From Yamagishiella unicocca (taxonomy: Eukaryota; Chlorophyta; Chlorophyceae; Chlamydomonadales; Volvocaceae): DNA of 64,000 nucleotides. Position 1 is the first letter of the stretch, and the number at the start of each line of letters is the position of its first letter. The position numbers and the translations under genes were made by a program. The notes beneath the pieces are model-generated. The model was not told the DNA's origin. It did not search any database and worked only from the letters and a program-made list of their open reading frames with translations. Shown here one piece after another: positions 11,588-31,668 of the stretch. The stretch covers positions 310,001-374,000 of the forward strand of contig BDSL01000007.1 in assembly GCA_003116995.1 (NCBI GenBank), given 5' to 3'.

Positions 11588-11596
11588 GGCGCGAAA
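11588..11596 (-). promoter_or_regulatory. E2F/DP consensus site upstream of MCM7
   Basis: ggcgcgaaa on the plus strand is TTTCGCGCC on the minus strand, a perfect E2F consensus (TTTSGCGC). It lies about 130 bp upstream of the MCM7 start codon. MCM genes are classic E2F targets in plants and animals, and volvocine algae have an E2F/DP/RB (MAT3) pathway. Binding is inferred. Confidence 0.55.
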
Positions 11597-11722
11597 GTCG
11601 GTCCTGGATTTTTTTATTGACACAGCTAGAGGTGCATACCAGTTGCTCTGACGTAGCGATACTTACTCTGACTCGAAACTTGAGGCACCTATTTTCTATA
11701 TTGCCCACGTCCTCGTTCAACC

Positions 11723-19847
<8,125 letters not shown>

Positions 19848-21276
19848 GGAGGCACAACGCGAGCTTGGATACGCAAGCCGGGCTACGAGGACGGAAGCGG
19901 CCAGCGTGCGAAGCGCGTATATTGCGGCTGGAACACTGACGGGGCCAAGATTGGAACACTGCAGGTTCCTCCTCCACATAGCAGCGCTGGAGGATGGGTC
20001 TGCTGTCTCATCCTCCCCGAGCGTCCGCATCCGGTTTCATATGCAGAGGGATGTCATACCTTCAGTTTTAACGCATGGCAAGCAACGTGATAACGGCGGG
20101 TTATAGAACGTGGGCTCTGCGGGCCTTATGCACCTCAGCTTGCCCGCAGGTAGTTGGTGCAATCGCCCTTCGTGTCCTTGCACGGGCAGGCCAAGGGCCA
20201 GTGCGATGCTTTCGCATGGCGATCGTGAACTGCATTGCCGCAGCTGAAACCCGTCCGGAGGCGCCCGGCCGTGGTGTAGGGATGAGAGCACGGCCGCGGC
20301 TGTTTGATTTGGTTTCCCCTTTAAAAACCGGGGTGCAGGGCCGGCCAAACGTCGACAGGCTTACACGTGTTGCGGTTGTATGTTGTTTGGCAGGATCAGA
20401 CGAAGGAACGAAGGGACACAATTCCGGTGGTTGTAGATGCCTTGACTAAAGCCGGTAACGGGTTTTCTTGTTTGCGCACACGCAGCAAGCAATTTCGCCC
20501 ATGTGGCGCCCCGGTCCGCGCCCAACTGGCGTTACTCGTGTTTCAATTGGCGCAACTCGTCCTTGTGAAAGCTCGGCGCGCCAGAGCTGTTGTCCCGCCC
20601 AGAGCTGTTGTCCCGCCAGCATCTGCTGCGTTACTCATTCCCGCAGAGCTGTCACTGCTGTCCCAAATACTTGCACATCCCAAACGAACACGTGAGGGCA
20701 CGGCTCACCACTATATCTGGCCTTCTCTGCCGGTCGGCAGCAGTGATGCCCTGCCAGTCCCATTTCGCCATCGCATATTATGTGTACACAGGTTATTTCA
20801 TAGGTTATTTCACTCGGCCTCTCAACTTCGCCCCTCACTTCCTGCCCAATTCCTCATCCGCGCCGTCTCGCATTACGTCATGGACCTCGCGGAGCTTCAC
20901 GTATTCCCGAGGTCCCCATTGCGGACGTTTGCCTTTGTTAACAATTGTAAAGGCCGATTCTTGTCCCTTCCATAATGTACGGCAGCGCCGCCGCGCGCGA
21001 GGAACCGCAGCCGCCGCCACCGCCCCGTGGCCAACCCTGGAGCGGCAAAAACCACGAGTGGAGGTATTGCCACCTTGCCAGTGACCCTTCTAGAAGCATG
21101 CACCACAATCACGCCGGGCACAACGCTGCGGAGTGAAGTAATTGCCGAAAATAAATTTTGGGTAGAACGGTAGGTGCTATAGCAGGCAGCATGGGCAGGA
21201 AGCGGCCACTTATTGCGACCGTATTGGCCGGAGTTTTAATCATTTATTATGTCCTCCTTCTTCAAAGGGTTTAGTT
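19848..21276. other. Intergenic region between convergent MCM7 and membrane-protein genes
   Basis: 3' flank of both genes. TGTAA at about 20946 could end the MCM7 transcript, although that would give a 1.1-kb 3' UTR. No protein similarity recognised in the open frames. Confidence 0.45.
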
Positions 21277-24200
21277 TTAGCCCCAGGCTTCTTTGGACGG
21301 CACCAGCTCGGCTTCGCTCTTAATCCCACCGCCCGCGCCACCAGCGGGTCCACTGGCGCCATCCCAGGGTGGCGCCAACCCAGACCCGGCACCGCCTTGA
21401 GCCCCGGCTCCGCCTTGCTGCTGCTGCTGCTGCGGTTGCCCTTCGCCGCTGTCAGGTCCCGGTATCCCCAGGTTCCTGCGGCGTCGGCCACGTTCACGTG
21501 GTACCAGCGCCACGCCAGTCGCATCCCACTCGCCCTCAGGCTTCTGCAGTGCGACATTGGAAGGAGCGAGGTTGCAGGGGTTGCATCTGAAGATGTGGCC
21601 GGCTGGAGGCGAGGTGGTGCGGCTGCGCAGTGGATAAGGCAGCTACACATCTTGGGAGCGAGGCGCGGGGCTAGGTTTCAGGGTTTTCGGGCGTTCGGTT
21701 TGGCAAGCCATGAGTCACATCCCGGCATATCTTGACCTCCCCCGTCTTCGCTTGGCTCCATACCAAGCAACACGAGGCCGAACCCCAATGCTGCGCAATT
21801 CATGCACCAGCCGCCCTGCACCAGCCGCCCTGCACCAGCCCGTGCTGCGTGCTGCATGCTGCGTGCTGCATGCTGCGTGCTGCATGCTGCGCGCTGCGGC
21901 CCGGCCGCTACAATAGCTATAGATAGGTGGCCCCCCCGCGCATTACCGTCGCCATACCTTTGGTAGGATGGCCGTGTAAGCATGCCAACGATACAGAGCA
22001 TATCCTCCGGCTATCAGAAGCAACGACCCCACCATAGCGCCCAGTGCGATGCCGACAGCCTCGCCGGTGTCGATGTAGTCGGCCGCCGGGGTCGGCACGT
22101 AGGACACCTTAGCTGATCCCATGAAGTAGCTGCGGGTGGGTCGGGGTCGGGTGGAGGAGTGAGCTGGTGGGGCAGGGAGGTCGGCGACAGTCTCCGGTGG
22201 TCTCCACGCGGCAGAATGGCTTTATGGTGGGAGGTGTTCTTTGGGCGATGAAGACATGGAGCGGGAGGATGCCAGGCCGTGTTCGCGCCGTGCCCGCCGT
22301 ACGCGGTGCGGCGCGCATACCGTTCGGCTACATTGCGCGGATGCCAACGACGATGAACCATCCGGCAACCCACACTGCCGCGGTGGTCTTACCAGAGGCC
22401 AGAAGGACAGATCGGCAGGTTCAGATTTTTGAATCCCGACGGCTCCCTCTCCAGGGTCCGGGGCAAGGCCCTCGCCCCTTCGCATCGCCACAGCCCCACT
22501 CCCCCAGGTTTTCAACCTCCACACCCCGGCTCTGAGCCGTGGTGTGCCGTACTCACCTTGTGTACGGCGAGCCATTGAAGATGTAGGTGGTGTTAGTCGT
22601 GATCAGGCGCATGAGCGCTAGGATTTGCGCCTCCGTGGCACCCGCGGGCACGACCAGCCGGATGTCCACCAAGACGGACTCCTGCGCGGGTTGGATGAGA
22701 TGAGGGCCGCAGCGGCACTGAGCAGTTATGGCGACAGCAACCATAGCCACGTGAGCTGCTCCACTCTCAACAGCCGGCAAGCACTCTGCCTCCAGGCCCC
22801 TCACACCGGGCGCATAGAACACTGTTGCAGGCGGTTGATACAACGCGTGGGAGTCATGGTAGCTAGGGTTGTCTCGTTGCACACGCTTCACTTGTATCAC
22901 TTTTCAATTCAGCGCCAGCGCCTGATCTCCGCCGCGCACCTTGGTGCTGGAGTCGGACCTGCTGATCTTGTAGATGCTGCCGGTGGACTTGGTTTCGGAG
23001 GGCAGCAGCAGCAGCTCCGGGACCACGGTGTCCAGCGACGTGGTAAGCGTTGACTCCAGGGAAGCCGTCATCGCCGACAGGAACTCGGCGTCGCTCTTCA
23101 ATGTGTCGAAGCCGACCGACAGCCACAGGGACATGCGCAGCTTTACGTCATCTGCGACGCGAAGTAGTACGACAGATGAGGGCGCTGTCACTAAGCAAAA
23201 CCTGGCATGTGTTTGGGGTCCACGCTGCTAGCAAAGCGTGCCGTGTCGTAGTGGTGACTGTTACAGGGGGTTCCAGACCAGAAGGTAGAGTGCCGCGTCG
23301 TGGAGAGCGGGAGCACCCCTAGTCATAGATAAACAGCGCTTGGGTCTTTGGGTGAGGCATCGCGACTGCGCTGTGGCGATTGAGGTTTCAACGTTGCCAG
23401 ACGAACGGCAAAGCGCCAAATCAATGCTGGGTGCCGTTGGCCAGGTGGTAAGTATCAGGTAGAGGTCAGTGGCTGATAGCGCAGTAACTTGGACTGGCGG
23501 CAGGCTGTGCTTCAGATCCGTCAGCAGTACGACCAATTTCCGAGTTTCTGGTCCACCAAATCGTGCCTCACATTGGCGCCTCCCTGAATTCAACACGTCT
23601 TGCTGTTGTACAATGGAGGCCCTGCTGCAGCCGTACACCACTGCAGGCGGTACAATGGTCCCTACTGCTCTGCAGGGGCCTGACTGGGGAACCTACTCTT
23701 AAACGTGTCACCGGTCGTATTTAGAGGCGGCGGCGGTGGCGGCGACGGCGGCGGCGACTGCATTGGGGGCGGCGGCGGAGGGACCGCAGACTGCTTGTAC
23801 TGCATGATGACGTGTTTGCCGAAACGGTTGGTGTTGCAGCGCAGCACACCGCTCACGATGACGCCATCACTGGACGTGCCGTCCGAGCCGGGGGGGAAGC
23901 CGTACGCTTGGTAGCCGCTGCCTGCCGTTAGAGGTTGGGTTGGGTACGACACCGTTGGAGGCGCGCGGGTGGGTCGGTTGCGGACAGCGGAGGTGGGATA
24001 GCAGGTATCCGTCGCGATGATTTTTGAGTGCGGAGGGCGGCCGAGTTGAGTGTCATCCTTCCCACCCCGTCCCATCCCACCCTATCGACTTGCCACTTTC
24101 CCCTCTAACCCATCCCATCCCAGCCCAAGCCGTCCCCAGAGAGCACGTGCGCCGCAATCCCACGGCCTAGCATGCTGGGGTCGCGCCATACGGCCCCGTG

Positions 24201-25022
24201 CCGCGAAACCCTTTCGAGACTCTTTGGCGTTTGGCGATGTGCCCCGCCGCTCACGCCTCACGCTAGTCGACCTCTCCCTAATCCTCCTGTGTCGTGTGTC
24301 GCGGGGTTCCTGGCCGCCCCCTGTGTCCTGTGTCGTGTGTCGCGGGGTTCTTGGCTGCCCCCCGACTCGCCTGTGACTCCGGGCTCCAACCGCAGGCACA
24401 CGAAGGACTGCGTTACGTCGGCGGAGGACAGCGGGATGGCCATCTGCGCGGTGCAGCTGGTGGCGCTGTCGCAGATGAGCTGGTCCAGCTTAGCGGGGTA
24501 GTTGCCAAACTGCAGCTCAACCACCCCGGAAACCAACTGTAGCGACGAGATTCCGGCGCCGGAGAAGACGTTGGGCCAGTTGAGCGTCTCCGAGGTGAAT
24601 GACGACGTGCTGGTGTGGTGGAGAAGGGAAAGGGTGAGGTCGCCGGCCGCGGCACAGGCGGAGTCGCTGGCGCACCAGGTCGCGAACGCGGCGCTGGGAA
24701 AGGTTGCGGAAACGGAGCCGTTGGTGACACTGGAGGGGTAGGTCGCGAGCTGGCGGCGGGCGGTGGAGGTGGAGGTGGAGGTGGCGGAGGAGCACGGGGC
24801 GACGCTGTCTGCAGCGCCATCGCGTGCCAGTCCGGAGTCACTGCGGTGCAAGTCGCCAATGGTGGTGCGGTCTGCTGCGGCGCTCGCGATGCCGATTTTG
24901 CTCGTCCGTGCACCGGTGCATGCTGGCGCTCCGTGACGGCAGCCTCCCGCCGCGCCGATTGGTTGCCCCTCGTGGTTGCCCGTTGACGTGTCGCGGTCGA
25001 CGGTGCCAACCCCGCTTACCAA
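21277..25022 (-). CDS. Single-pass membrane protein with Pro-rich ectodomain, function unknown
   Basis: Not recognised as a named family. Minus-strand exons with consistent phase: about 24800 (start uncertain)-24391, 23917-23697, 23151-22940, 22681-22557, 22129-21958, 21543-21277. The N-terminal exon encodes a Ser/Thr-rich ectodomain (ETLNWPNVFSGAGISSL, QLICDSATSCTAQMAIPL, SFVCLR) with scattered Cys. Exon 2 continues GYQAYGFPPGSDG and ends in a Pro-rich linker of PPPPP and SPPPSPPPP type, as in volvocine extracellular-matrix proteins. Exons 3-4 form a possible small folded juxtamembrane domain: VKLRMSLWLSVGFDTL, then VLVDIRLVVPAGATEAQIL. Exon 5 has the membrane span (AVGIALGAMVGSLLLIAGGY) followed by YRWHAY. 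The last exon is a basic, Gln/Gly-rich cytoplasmic tail. A signal peptide was not securely found; a hydrophobic stretch ending before a GTAAGC donor near 25215 is one candidate. A role at the cell surface or matrix is inferred. Confidence 0.55.
21838..21900. repeat. Short tandem repeat in the last intron of the membrane-protein gene
   Basis: Alternating gtgctgc/atgctgc 7-mers, about eight copies, preceded by a short accagccgccctgc duplication. Confidence 0.8.
24286..24362. repeat. About 40-bp duplication in an intron of the membrane-protein gene
   Basis: gtgtcgtgtgtcgcggggtt followed by c/t-tggc-gcccc occurs twice within the intron after the first recognised exon. Confidence 0.75.
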
Positions 25023-28000
25023 GCGTATCCGGGCATTCGGCGTACCCAGTTCTACGTGGAGTCCGAAGAAAGGACGGTATTATTACAAGACGAAGCTTAG
25101 GGACGACAGCAACCACCTCAAGACAATCACGAATAAATTCTAATAATTGCTTTGATAAAGGAAAAAATGGACTTTCACGCTGGAGCCTACGGACTGCCGC
25201 TTACCATTGGCACGACATGCCGATACAAGTGCGACGAAAGCCACCAGCAGCTTTTGCGAGCACACCTGTCCATTTAAGCATTGGCCTCGAGTAAAAAAAT
25301 TATCAGGTCTAACACTGGCACTGGCTCCTGGCTCAGGTTGCATATACTTACCCCTGAGCGCGCACGCGCATACACTCTTTTAGCAGCTAGTTGTACCATT
25401 AACTCGATTGATGACCTAAATCTTAATTAGTCGACGGTCCGCACCGGAAAGGCACCGAATTCAAGGTCATCTTCCTTTGACGTTCCGACCATTACATTAT
25501 GGGCCTTGCAACAGGAGTGAATGAGCGAGCAATATACATGTAAATGTAGTTGAAGCGCCTGCATTGCAATGCCAAATCGCCCCATTGTGTCGCTCCATTC
25601 TCGTTTCGCCCCATGGGACACCCGTACGCTACGTACGAGAGGCATGCGCTGTGTACGGGGAAGGGGGGGAACACGCATTAACGGGTCCACAGTATGCCGT
25701 CATTCCAGAAACTTGCGAAGTAAAGTAGGGGAGAAATGAGCTGCTACATTCCTGACATCATATGCGCCCGGCATTTGTTAACTTAACATGTTATAGACTT
25801 ATTATTGAAATTCTCATTTTAGAGGGAGCCTGCGGGCACTGAGATTGGGTTTGAAGTAGCGCTGAGGCGGCGCGGTCCGTCCCCAACTGTTTTCGGGCTT
25901 TCAGCAGTGGGAGTTGTTCCATCCTATTTGTTTGTATCGTACGGCCGCTCAGCTCCGGAGCGTCTGGGCTCAAGGGGCGGGCAGCTAGCGCCAGGGTCAC
26001 TCCGTGGCCACTGCCGTGTTCGTTTTCCTTGCTGCAACTAGGGATTGCAGGGTGCGTGTGACGGGCGCCATTCAGGATTGGCTGCCCCACGACCTCAGTA
26101 TCTCCTTTCCATTTTTGTCCAGCCCTCCCTCCCCTGTCCGCTGTGTGTTGTGATCACAAGTTGCTTTGTAGCGTTAGATCGCCGGGGGGTGTCTGCCTGG
26201 TTCTAGTGGCAGATATGGGCTCCTGGCAGACCTAGACGGCTGCCGTTGCCGCGCGGTCAGATTGACGCGAAGATGCGCAGTGATGGGGCCCCTTATTCCC
26301 CTTTTTTCCATTTCATCCTCCGGCGAGGATTAGACTCCCGGACTCCGTCTTTCTCGTTTGTAAAGGCTTGACAGCCTAAGCTTTAGAGACCGGCTTGCGG
26401 CGAGTTGCTAAGGACGCGGGCGCGGAGATTTCAGGGTGGTAGGTGCCATTTGGTGCCCAGGCGGACGGTTGCGATGCCTGAAACTACACATTCTGAGCGC
26501 AGTTATGCCCTGAAGTGATTATGACAACACACGGCAACCTATCCTAACATTTTATATTTCTGTATTTACAATTAATGGGTGGGTCCTATGAAGGACGTCA
26601 AATATTGCGGACGGTCCCGAAGGACACGACCGACGGGGAAGGAATAAGTTTTCAACCAGCAATAGTCGCGACTCGGTTAGACCTCACAGTCTGCGACATT
26701 GCCCCAAGCGCAAAGATGCCGATATAATGATACACAATAGGACAAAGGCCGGCCTGTCGTGGCCAAGTATTGGCTGGCAAGCGATGGTGGGCCAGGTGGT
26801 CGAGGTTGTTTTGTCCTTTCCTTGCTTTATGCTTATTCCTATGCTTATACTGAGTACTTCGGAAGTCAATAACACGCATTCATACCTTCACCTGTAGAGG
26901 ACACATATTTAAAGGCACCCTGCATCCAACGACTTACCAACTGCCAGGAACTGAGGGGAAATAACGTACTGGTAGTTTGGAGCAGTTTCTGCGTTCGTAG
27001 TGTCCTTTTCCAAACGTTTCCGCGCCTTCTTCCGTGACTGGTGGCGTCACAGCCCAATAGCCGTCTTGTGAAGCTCCTCTGATCAGGCTAGGTGGCTGAA
27101 GGAAAAAACCCGTCCTTACAAGACGTGCGCTGATGTGGGCTGTGGTGACCAGGCAGTGGGCTGTGGTGCGCTGTACGCACTGATGTATCCAGATGGTGAC
27201 GAGGCGGTGGGCCGCGTCGCTGGCCGATCCATGAGAGAAATCTCCTCAAATGCTGCCCATTCGGAAGTCGAGACCGAATAGCGAACCACAGACGCCGAAC
27301 TTGTGGGCACGTTATCCCGCCTGGACCCTTGCCGTGTTTCTGGCCTCAACGTGCACCCAACAATGCCATCGACGGTGCGCACATTTCTGATTGCGTGTAT
27401 GCATAGATAATTATGTTGTGTGCGTGGGTGGGGAGCGGGGCCATGACCCTGGCCGCAATGAGTCTCCCTTGGTTTTGTTCCCCGCTTTTGCTCCATGGGA
27501 TTTATCAAGCTCCAGTCATGATAACCACCAGGATGCTCGGCATTGAGATTTCTCTGTGCGAAGGGAAAGGAATGGTATGAAAAGCGTTGGACAGCAGAGC
27601 CACTTACTGGTATAACAACTCCGGCCTGCCTTGTACGGCTCAGTACGGCTTCACAAGGATCAGCCTTTTGTTCGGCAGTTTACGCCAGCTTCGGCAGCGC
27701 GCGCTCCAGCTTATCAGCTCGTCAACGCCTGAATGTGATGGTACAATTCGTGATTGACACAACACCGGCAGGGGAGCCATCAGCGCAGCCTCCCCCTGTG
27801 TATTGGTGCTTGCTGTTTCCTCTGGCCTCTCGGTTGTGGGGCTCTGGGTGGTTTGCGTTTCGGAACCGTCGGTCCTTGCTTTCCTTGTCTCTTTCAGTGT
27901 CAGGAGATGCGCCCGATGGCTCTTCCTTATTAGGTCTGGCGCCCACTGTAACAATTACTACTACCGGTATGATACGGGTGCAGCAGCGGCAGCTCAGCAA

Positions 28001-28820
28001 CGATCTCGGAAGGCAGTTTAACAGGGTGATCATGTACAACGCCCCAGTTGTGTACCACCATCTCAAGCATTACCTTTTCAGCGCGATGAGGTGGCCGCTA
28101 GCCAAGTATTCGTACTAAAAACGGCGGAATACCCGGCCAGTAATATGTCGCGGCATTCTGCGACATTAAGCCTTTGACCATGAAGCTGCGGGGGATAAGA
28201 ACTATGTAGAATGGGCAGCTCGTGTGCTGTCTGCTTCGTGCGGTGCCGGTTTTCAGTCCAGGGAACTGAGCGGCTCCGAGGCAAAAGTTACTCGAGCAGA
28301 GAACTCACGAATACTTGATATTGGGCAGTTATGGTCCCCATTCGACCAAAACTTGGTCACACATCAACATCCCCCGATACCACAAAATGATCGGTGGGAG
28401 ACAATCAAGAGAAAGAATGGTGTTGTCAGATACTTAACGGCAATGTAATCGAAACCAAGTTCTACCGTTTCTTGTTGCGTTGTATCCGTTCGCTAGGCCC
28501 CACCTTGACGGAAACCCTTGCTTGCAGGCGCTTCAATTTTGCACATCGCCATCGCACGAAAACCTTGTAATACTTACCGGGATCGACCCTGCATCCGTGG
28601 AATCTTATCCCGATGTCCTTCCCTGCCCTTACAGACAGACTTATCCTCACAATCGCAGCGAAGGGTTCATCCTGCGCGCAGTACAACAGCTGCAGCAGTC
28701 TACGAACCCCACACGGACGGCCACCACCATGCCGTCCCTTTCACAGCCACCATTGCCACTACCGTAATAACATGTGGCCAGCAGCTCGCCGCTGGCACTG
28801 GTGCTGCGAAGCGAAGTCAT
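25023..28820. other. Gene-poor region
   Basis: AT-richer than the flanking genes. I found no exon with recognisable similarity. It may hold the 5' end of the membrane-protein gene (to about 25300) and the 3' UTR of the Psb27-like gene (below 28820). One copy of a dispersed repeat lies at 27912-27977. Confidence 0.4.
27912..27977. repeat. Dispersed repeat, copy 1
   Basis: cgatggctcttcc through cccactgtaacaattactac and ctaccggtatgat closely matches 49712-49773 in the same orientation. A shorter match (cccactgtaaca, then gtactcctacttctcga) lies at 37057-37086. Probably a transposon fragment; the family is unknown. Confidence 0.6.
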
Positions 28821-30899
28821 TTACTTGCCCTCCTCAAGGAACGCCTTGGCCTGGTCAACGTTGGCCAGCACGACCTTGAGCTTGGGCTTGGGCATAGCAG
28901 CGTACCTGTAGGGGGGCAGTGCACAAGCGTGCTCTTGACATTGTCCCACGCAAGGAGACCCTCCATGTGGTCAGTACCACGACAAGCCAATATCACAGGG
29001 AAAAGCTTCCACCACAGAATGCCTCTTACACGCTTTAAATGCCCGCGAAAGCCCTTTTCCAACCCTGGGACGGGATGACGTCATTTATTTGCACGATTGC
29101 TCACCCGTTGGAGGCGATGTGGCCGATGAGGGCATCAACGGCGATATACATCCGGCGGGCGCTGTCAGTGCGGGCGCTGCCACCCCGCGCATACTTGGAC
29201 ACCCAGTCCGAGCCCTCCGTCCGGAGAGTCTTGATCAGCGGGACTCGGACCTTGAAGTCGTTCACATCCTGGAAGCGCATGGATTGAGGGGCGGGAGGGC
29301 GGTTGGCGCGCAGGGCAGTGGAGTGGACGAGCGAACACCAGACCGCGCCAGGGGTTCTGGCGTACGACGGCAATGGAGCGAGCACTAGGGACAAACCAGC
29401 GATGCCGCGCAGTAACATGTAGATGCACAAAGCGCCACAGTGGGGATGCTGCTCGCAGCCCACGTTCATATCGCGTCCCTAATTAGGTAGCATTGAATTC
29501 GGCCTAGCTTCGCCATGCACCTGGCGTCTTTCATCCCTGAAGATTCACTGAAATCACGGCCGACAGCATCTGCTTCCCCCACCTCTCCGCATCAGCAACA
29601 GCATGCGCACCAAGCCTGTACGGCCCAGGCAACAAGCACCAACAGTAGCCACACCCTTGGCCCACCCCTCAGCTCTGGTGCCGTACCACGGTAGCGTAGT
29701 TGATGATGTCCTCGCGAAGCTTAAGTGTACTGCGTACGTACTCACTGTCCAGGACGGCAACCGGTACGCCAGATACAGCAGCTGGGGATGGGTGGGAAAC
29801 GGGAGGGCATGGCAGCAGGGGACGCGTCTGAAGGACAGGTGGGAATGAGGACGGAGGGGCCTCAAGGAGTATTCCCGCCCGAAACTCGCTTTGTGCCGTG
29901 GTATTGGCAAGCGCATTGCATTACTGATCCCCGGCAGTGGGCACAACGCGCAGCGCGCCGCCTGCTCCTCACTGAAACGCGTCAACAGTAACCCAGCATC
30001 CCCTCTTCGCAGCAACCATGTAGCGAGGTGCGGCACGCAACAAGCCCCAGGCCCGCAGTAGCGCCACCGCCCTGCCCTCACTCCCTCTGCCAGCCACTCA
30101 CTGAACTTCTTCTCGGCCAACGTGGTGTAGTTCGCCTCCGCCTTCTGAACGGATCCCAGGTCCTTGCTGCATAGGCGTGGTAAGATGGGCGGTGTGCGGC
30201 AATGGGTTCGGCGGCAAGGACACGCGGTGGTCATGCACATGTCGCTCAGGGAGCGGACTATGAACATGAACCCGTGTGTGGGCAGGGCGGTGGCAGCAGG
30301 CTGGAGGCTTTGCCTTCAGCATAAGACGGGCGCGAGCGCGGGGCGGGGGCAGCCGGTGAGATGCAGACCAACCTGAGGACGGCGCGGCGGCACGCCGTGT
30401 CGTCATCCTCCGTCTTGGTCTCCGCCGAACACGTCCCAGCTGCACAGGATTGCCAAGGGATTCCAAGTGTGGCGCGGCGAGGTAAGTCTACCGCAAAAAC
30501 TTTCAAGGCGATGTGTGTATGATGTGATTTCGTTCACCGCTTGGTTCAGAGGTATGGAGAGCGAGATTTTATGTGCGAGGGCACATGCCGGAAATGAGGG
30601 TGCCGCTATGGACAAGAGGCGGCAGCCGATAAACGCATGGGTGCGAGACCGCGATGCGACCCAGCTCAGGCAAAGCACGCGAAAGGCTCAAGAGGGACCC
30701 ACTTACCAAGAGCAGCGCGAGGTGTGGAAGACATTCCTAGGAGGACGCTGGCTGTCATGGCGAACAGGTCGCGGCGGCTGGGTCCGGCGACTGAGTCATC
30801 CAGTGGGGCGGCAACCTCGGGCCTGCAAGGAGAGGGGGCAGGGCGAGAAGCACAAAAGTGGAGGGAGCTCAAAGAAAGGATGGCGGGAGGAGCTATCAT
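28821..30899 (-). CDS. Psb27-like thylakoid lumen protein with Tat-type signal
   Basis: Psb27 family proteins bind CP43 on the lumen side during photosystem II assembly and repair. Minus-strand exons with consistent phase: 30899-30707, 30439-30373, 30166-30098, 29729-29687, 29268-29105, 28905-28821; 206 residues. The leader holds a twin-arginine motif (SRRDLF, Arg42-Arg43), a hydrophobic core (AMTASVLLGM) and a PRAALA cleavage-like site, as in Tat-imported lumen proteins. The mature part has a predicted helical pattern: DWVSKYARGG, then RRMYIAVDALIGHIASNG, then MPKPKLKVVLANVDQAKAFL. These match the Psb27 order (W--KYR, SMYTALNALAGHY--FG, P-KRL----EL--AE--L) but with many changes. A pyrimidine tract and cag at about 30847 could mark an acceptor, so the true first exon may lie upstream. 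The family call is inferred from pattern, not search. Divergent to CFAP210. Confidence 0.6.
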
Positions 30900-31668
30900 G
30901 CCATTGTATAGTCGATGGCAAGTACACGCACGCGGCGATGGACATGCGCCGGGGGGTGAGGGTTGCAGTCTGACGCCCTCCCGCAGGCACGGAGGAGAAT
31001 CGACTGACTCGCTGGCGTTTGCAGGTCCGAACTTTTATGTGAACGGAGCTATGTATATCAACCCCGGGCGGATTATGATCAAGGCACATCGGGCGCAGGG
31101 GCGACCACAAGCTTTGTGCGGTCATAGAGTCGCCCTTCACCCTCGTGCAGCACTAGTTGACAGTGATCAGCAAGGTGACACTGCAATGCATCGTCATTAC
31201 TATATCCTGGCAAATGATGGGTCAAGGTATATTGCCACAGTGCGTTTTCTCGGCGCTGCGATCAAGTGGCGAGCGATAACCAACAGCCGCGCGGTCGATC
31301 GCACCTGGCAGTCGCTGATACTCGCATCACCCGGGGGCGACGCGCAACTCGAGCTGTCCCCACGCGTAGGGCGCTAGCTGGGCGAGCCTGTACGTGCATG
31401 ATTGCCAAGGTTCTAACAAATTATTACTCCTGGGGTAAAGTAGTTCGTGAGGGTGACGATCAACCCTGGTTTATCTAGGGAAGTATGGCCCGCTGCCGAG
31501 CTAAATGCCGTGGCCAAGAATTGTGCGTCGTACGTTTTGCAGTACAGCCCAGCTTCGCGGGCTTAGAACGCCTGCCCGCAGATGATAGAACAGTTTAACT
31601 CAACACGTATGGTCTTATAATATACATGTAAAGGATAAATTGACACGTTCCATTCATAACGCGGAAAT
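30900..31668. promoter_or_regulatory. Divergent upstream region, Psb27-like and CFAP210 genes
   Basis: 769 bp separate two head-to-head start codons. It may also contain a first transit-peptide exon of the Psb27-like gene. No named element recognised. Confidence 0.4.

Larger units (their letters stand above)
10271..11722. other. Intergenic region PSBY to MCM7 (tandem, + strand)
   Basis: Contains the PSBY 3' UTR and the MCM7 promoter with an E2F-type site. No coding exon recognised. Confidence 0.5.

Noticed and set aside
21240..21650. Alternative C-terminal frame (Ser/Lys-rich, ending at 21240) for the membrane-protein gene
   Set aside because: Its codons are GC-rich at third positions, but the acceptor before 21543 and the phase-0 end of the transmembrane exon support the other frame ending at 21277. 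Some doubt remains.
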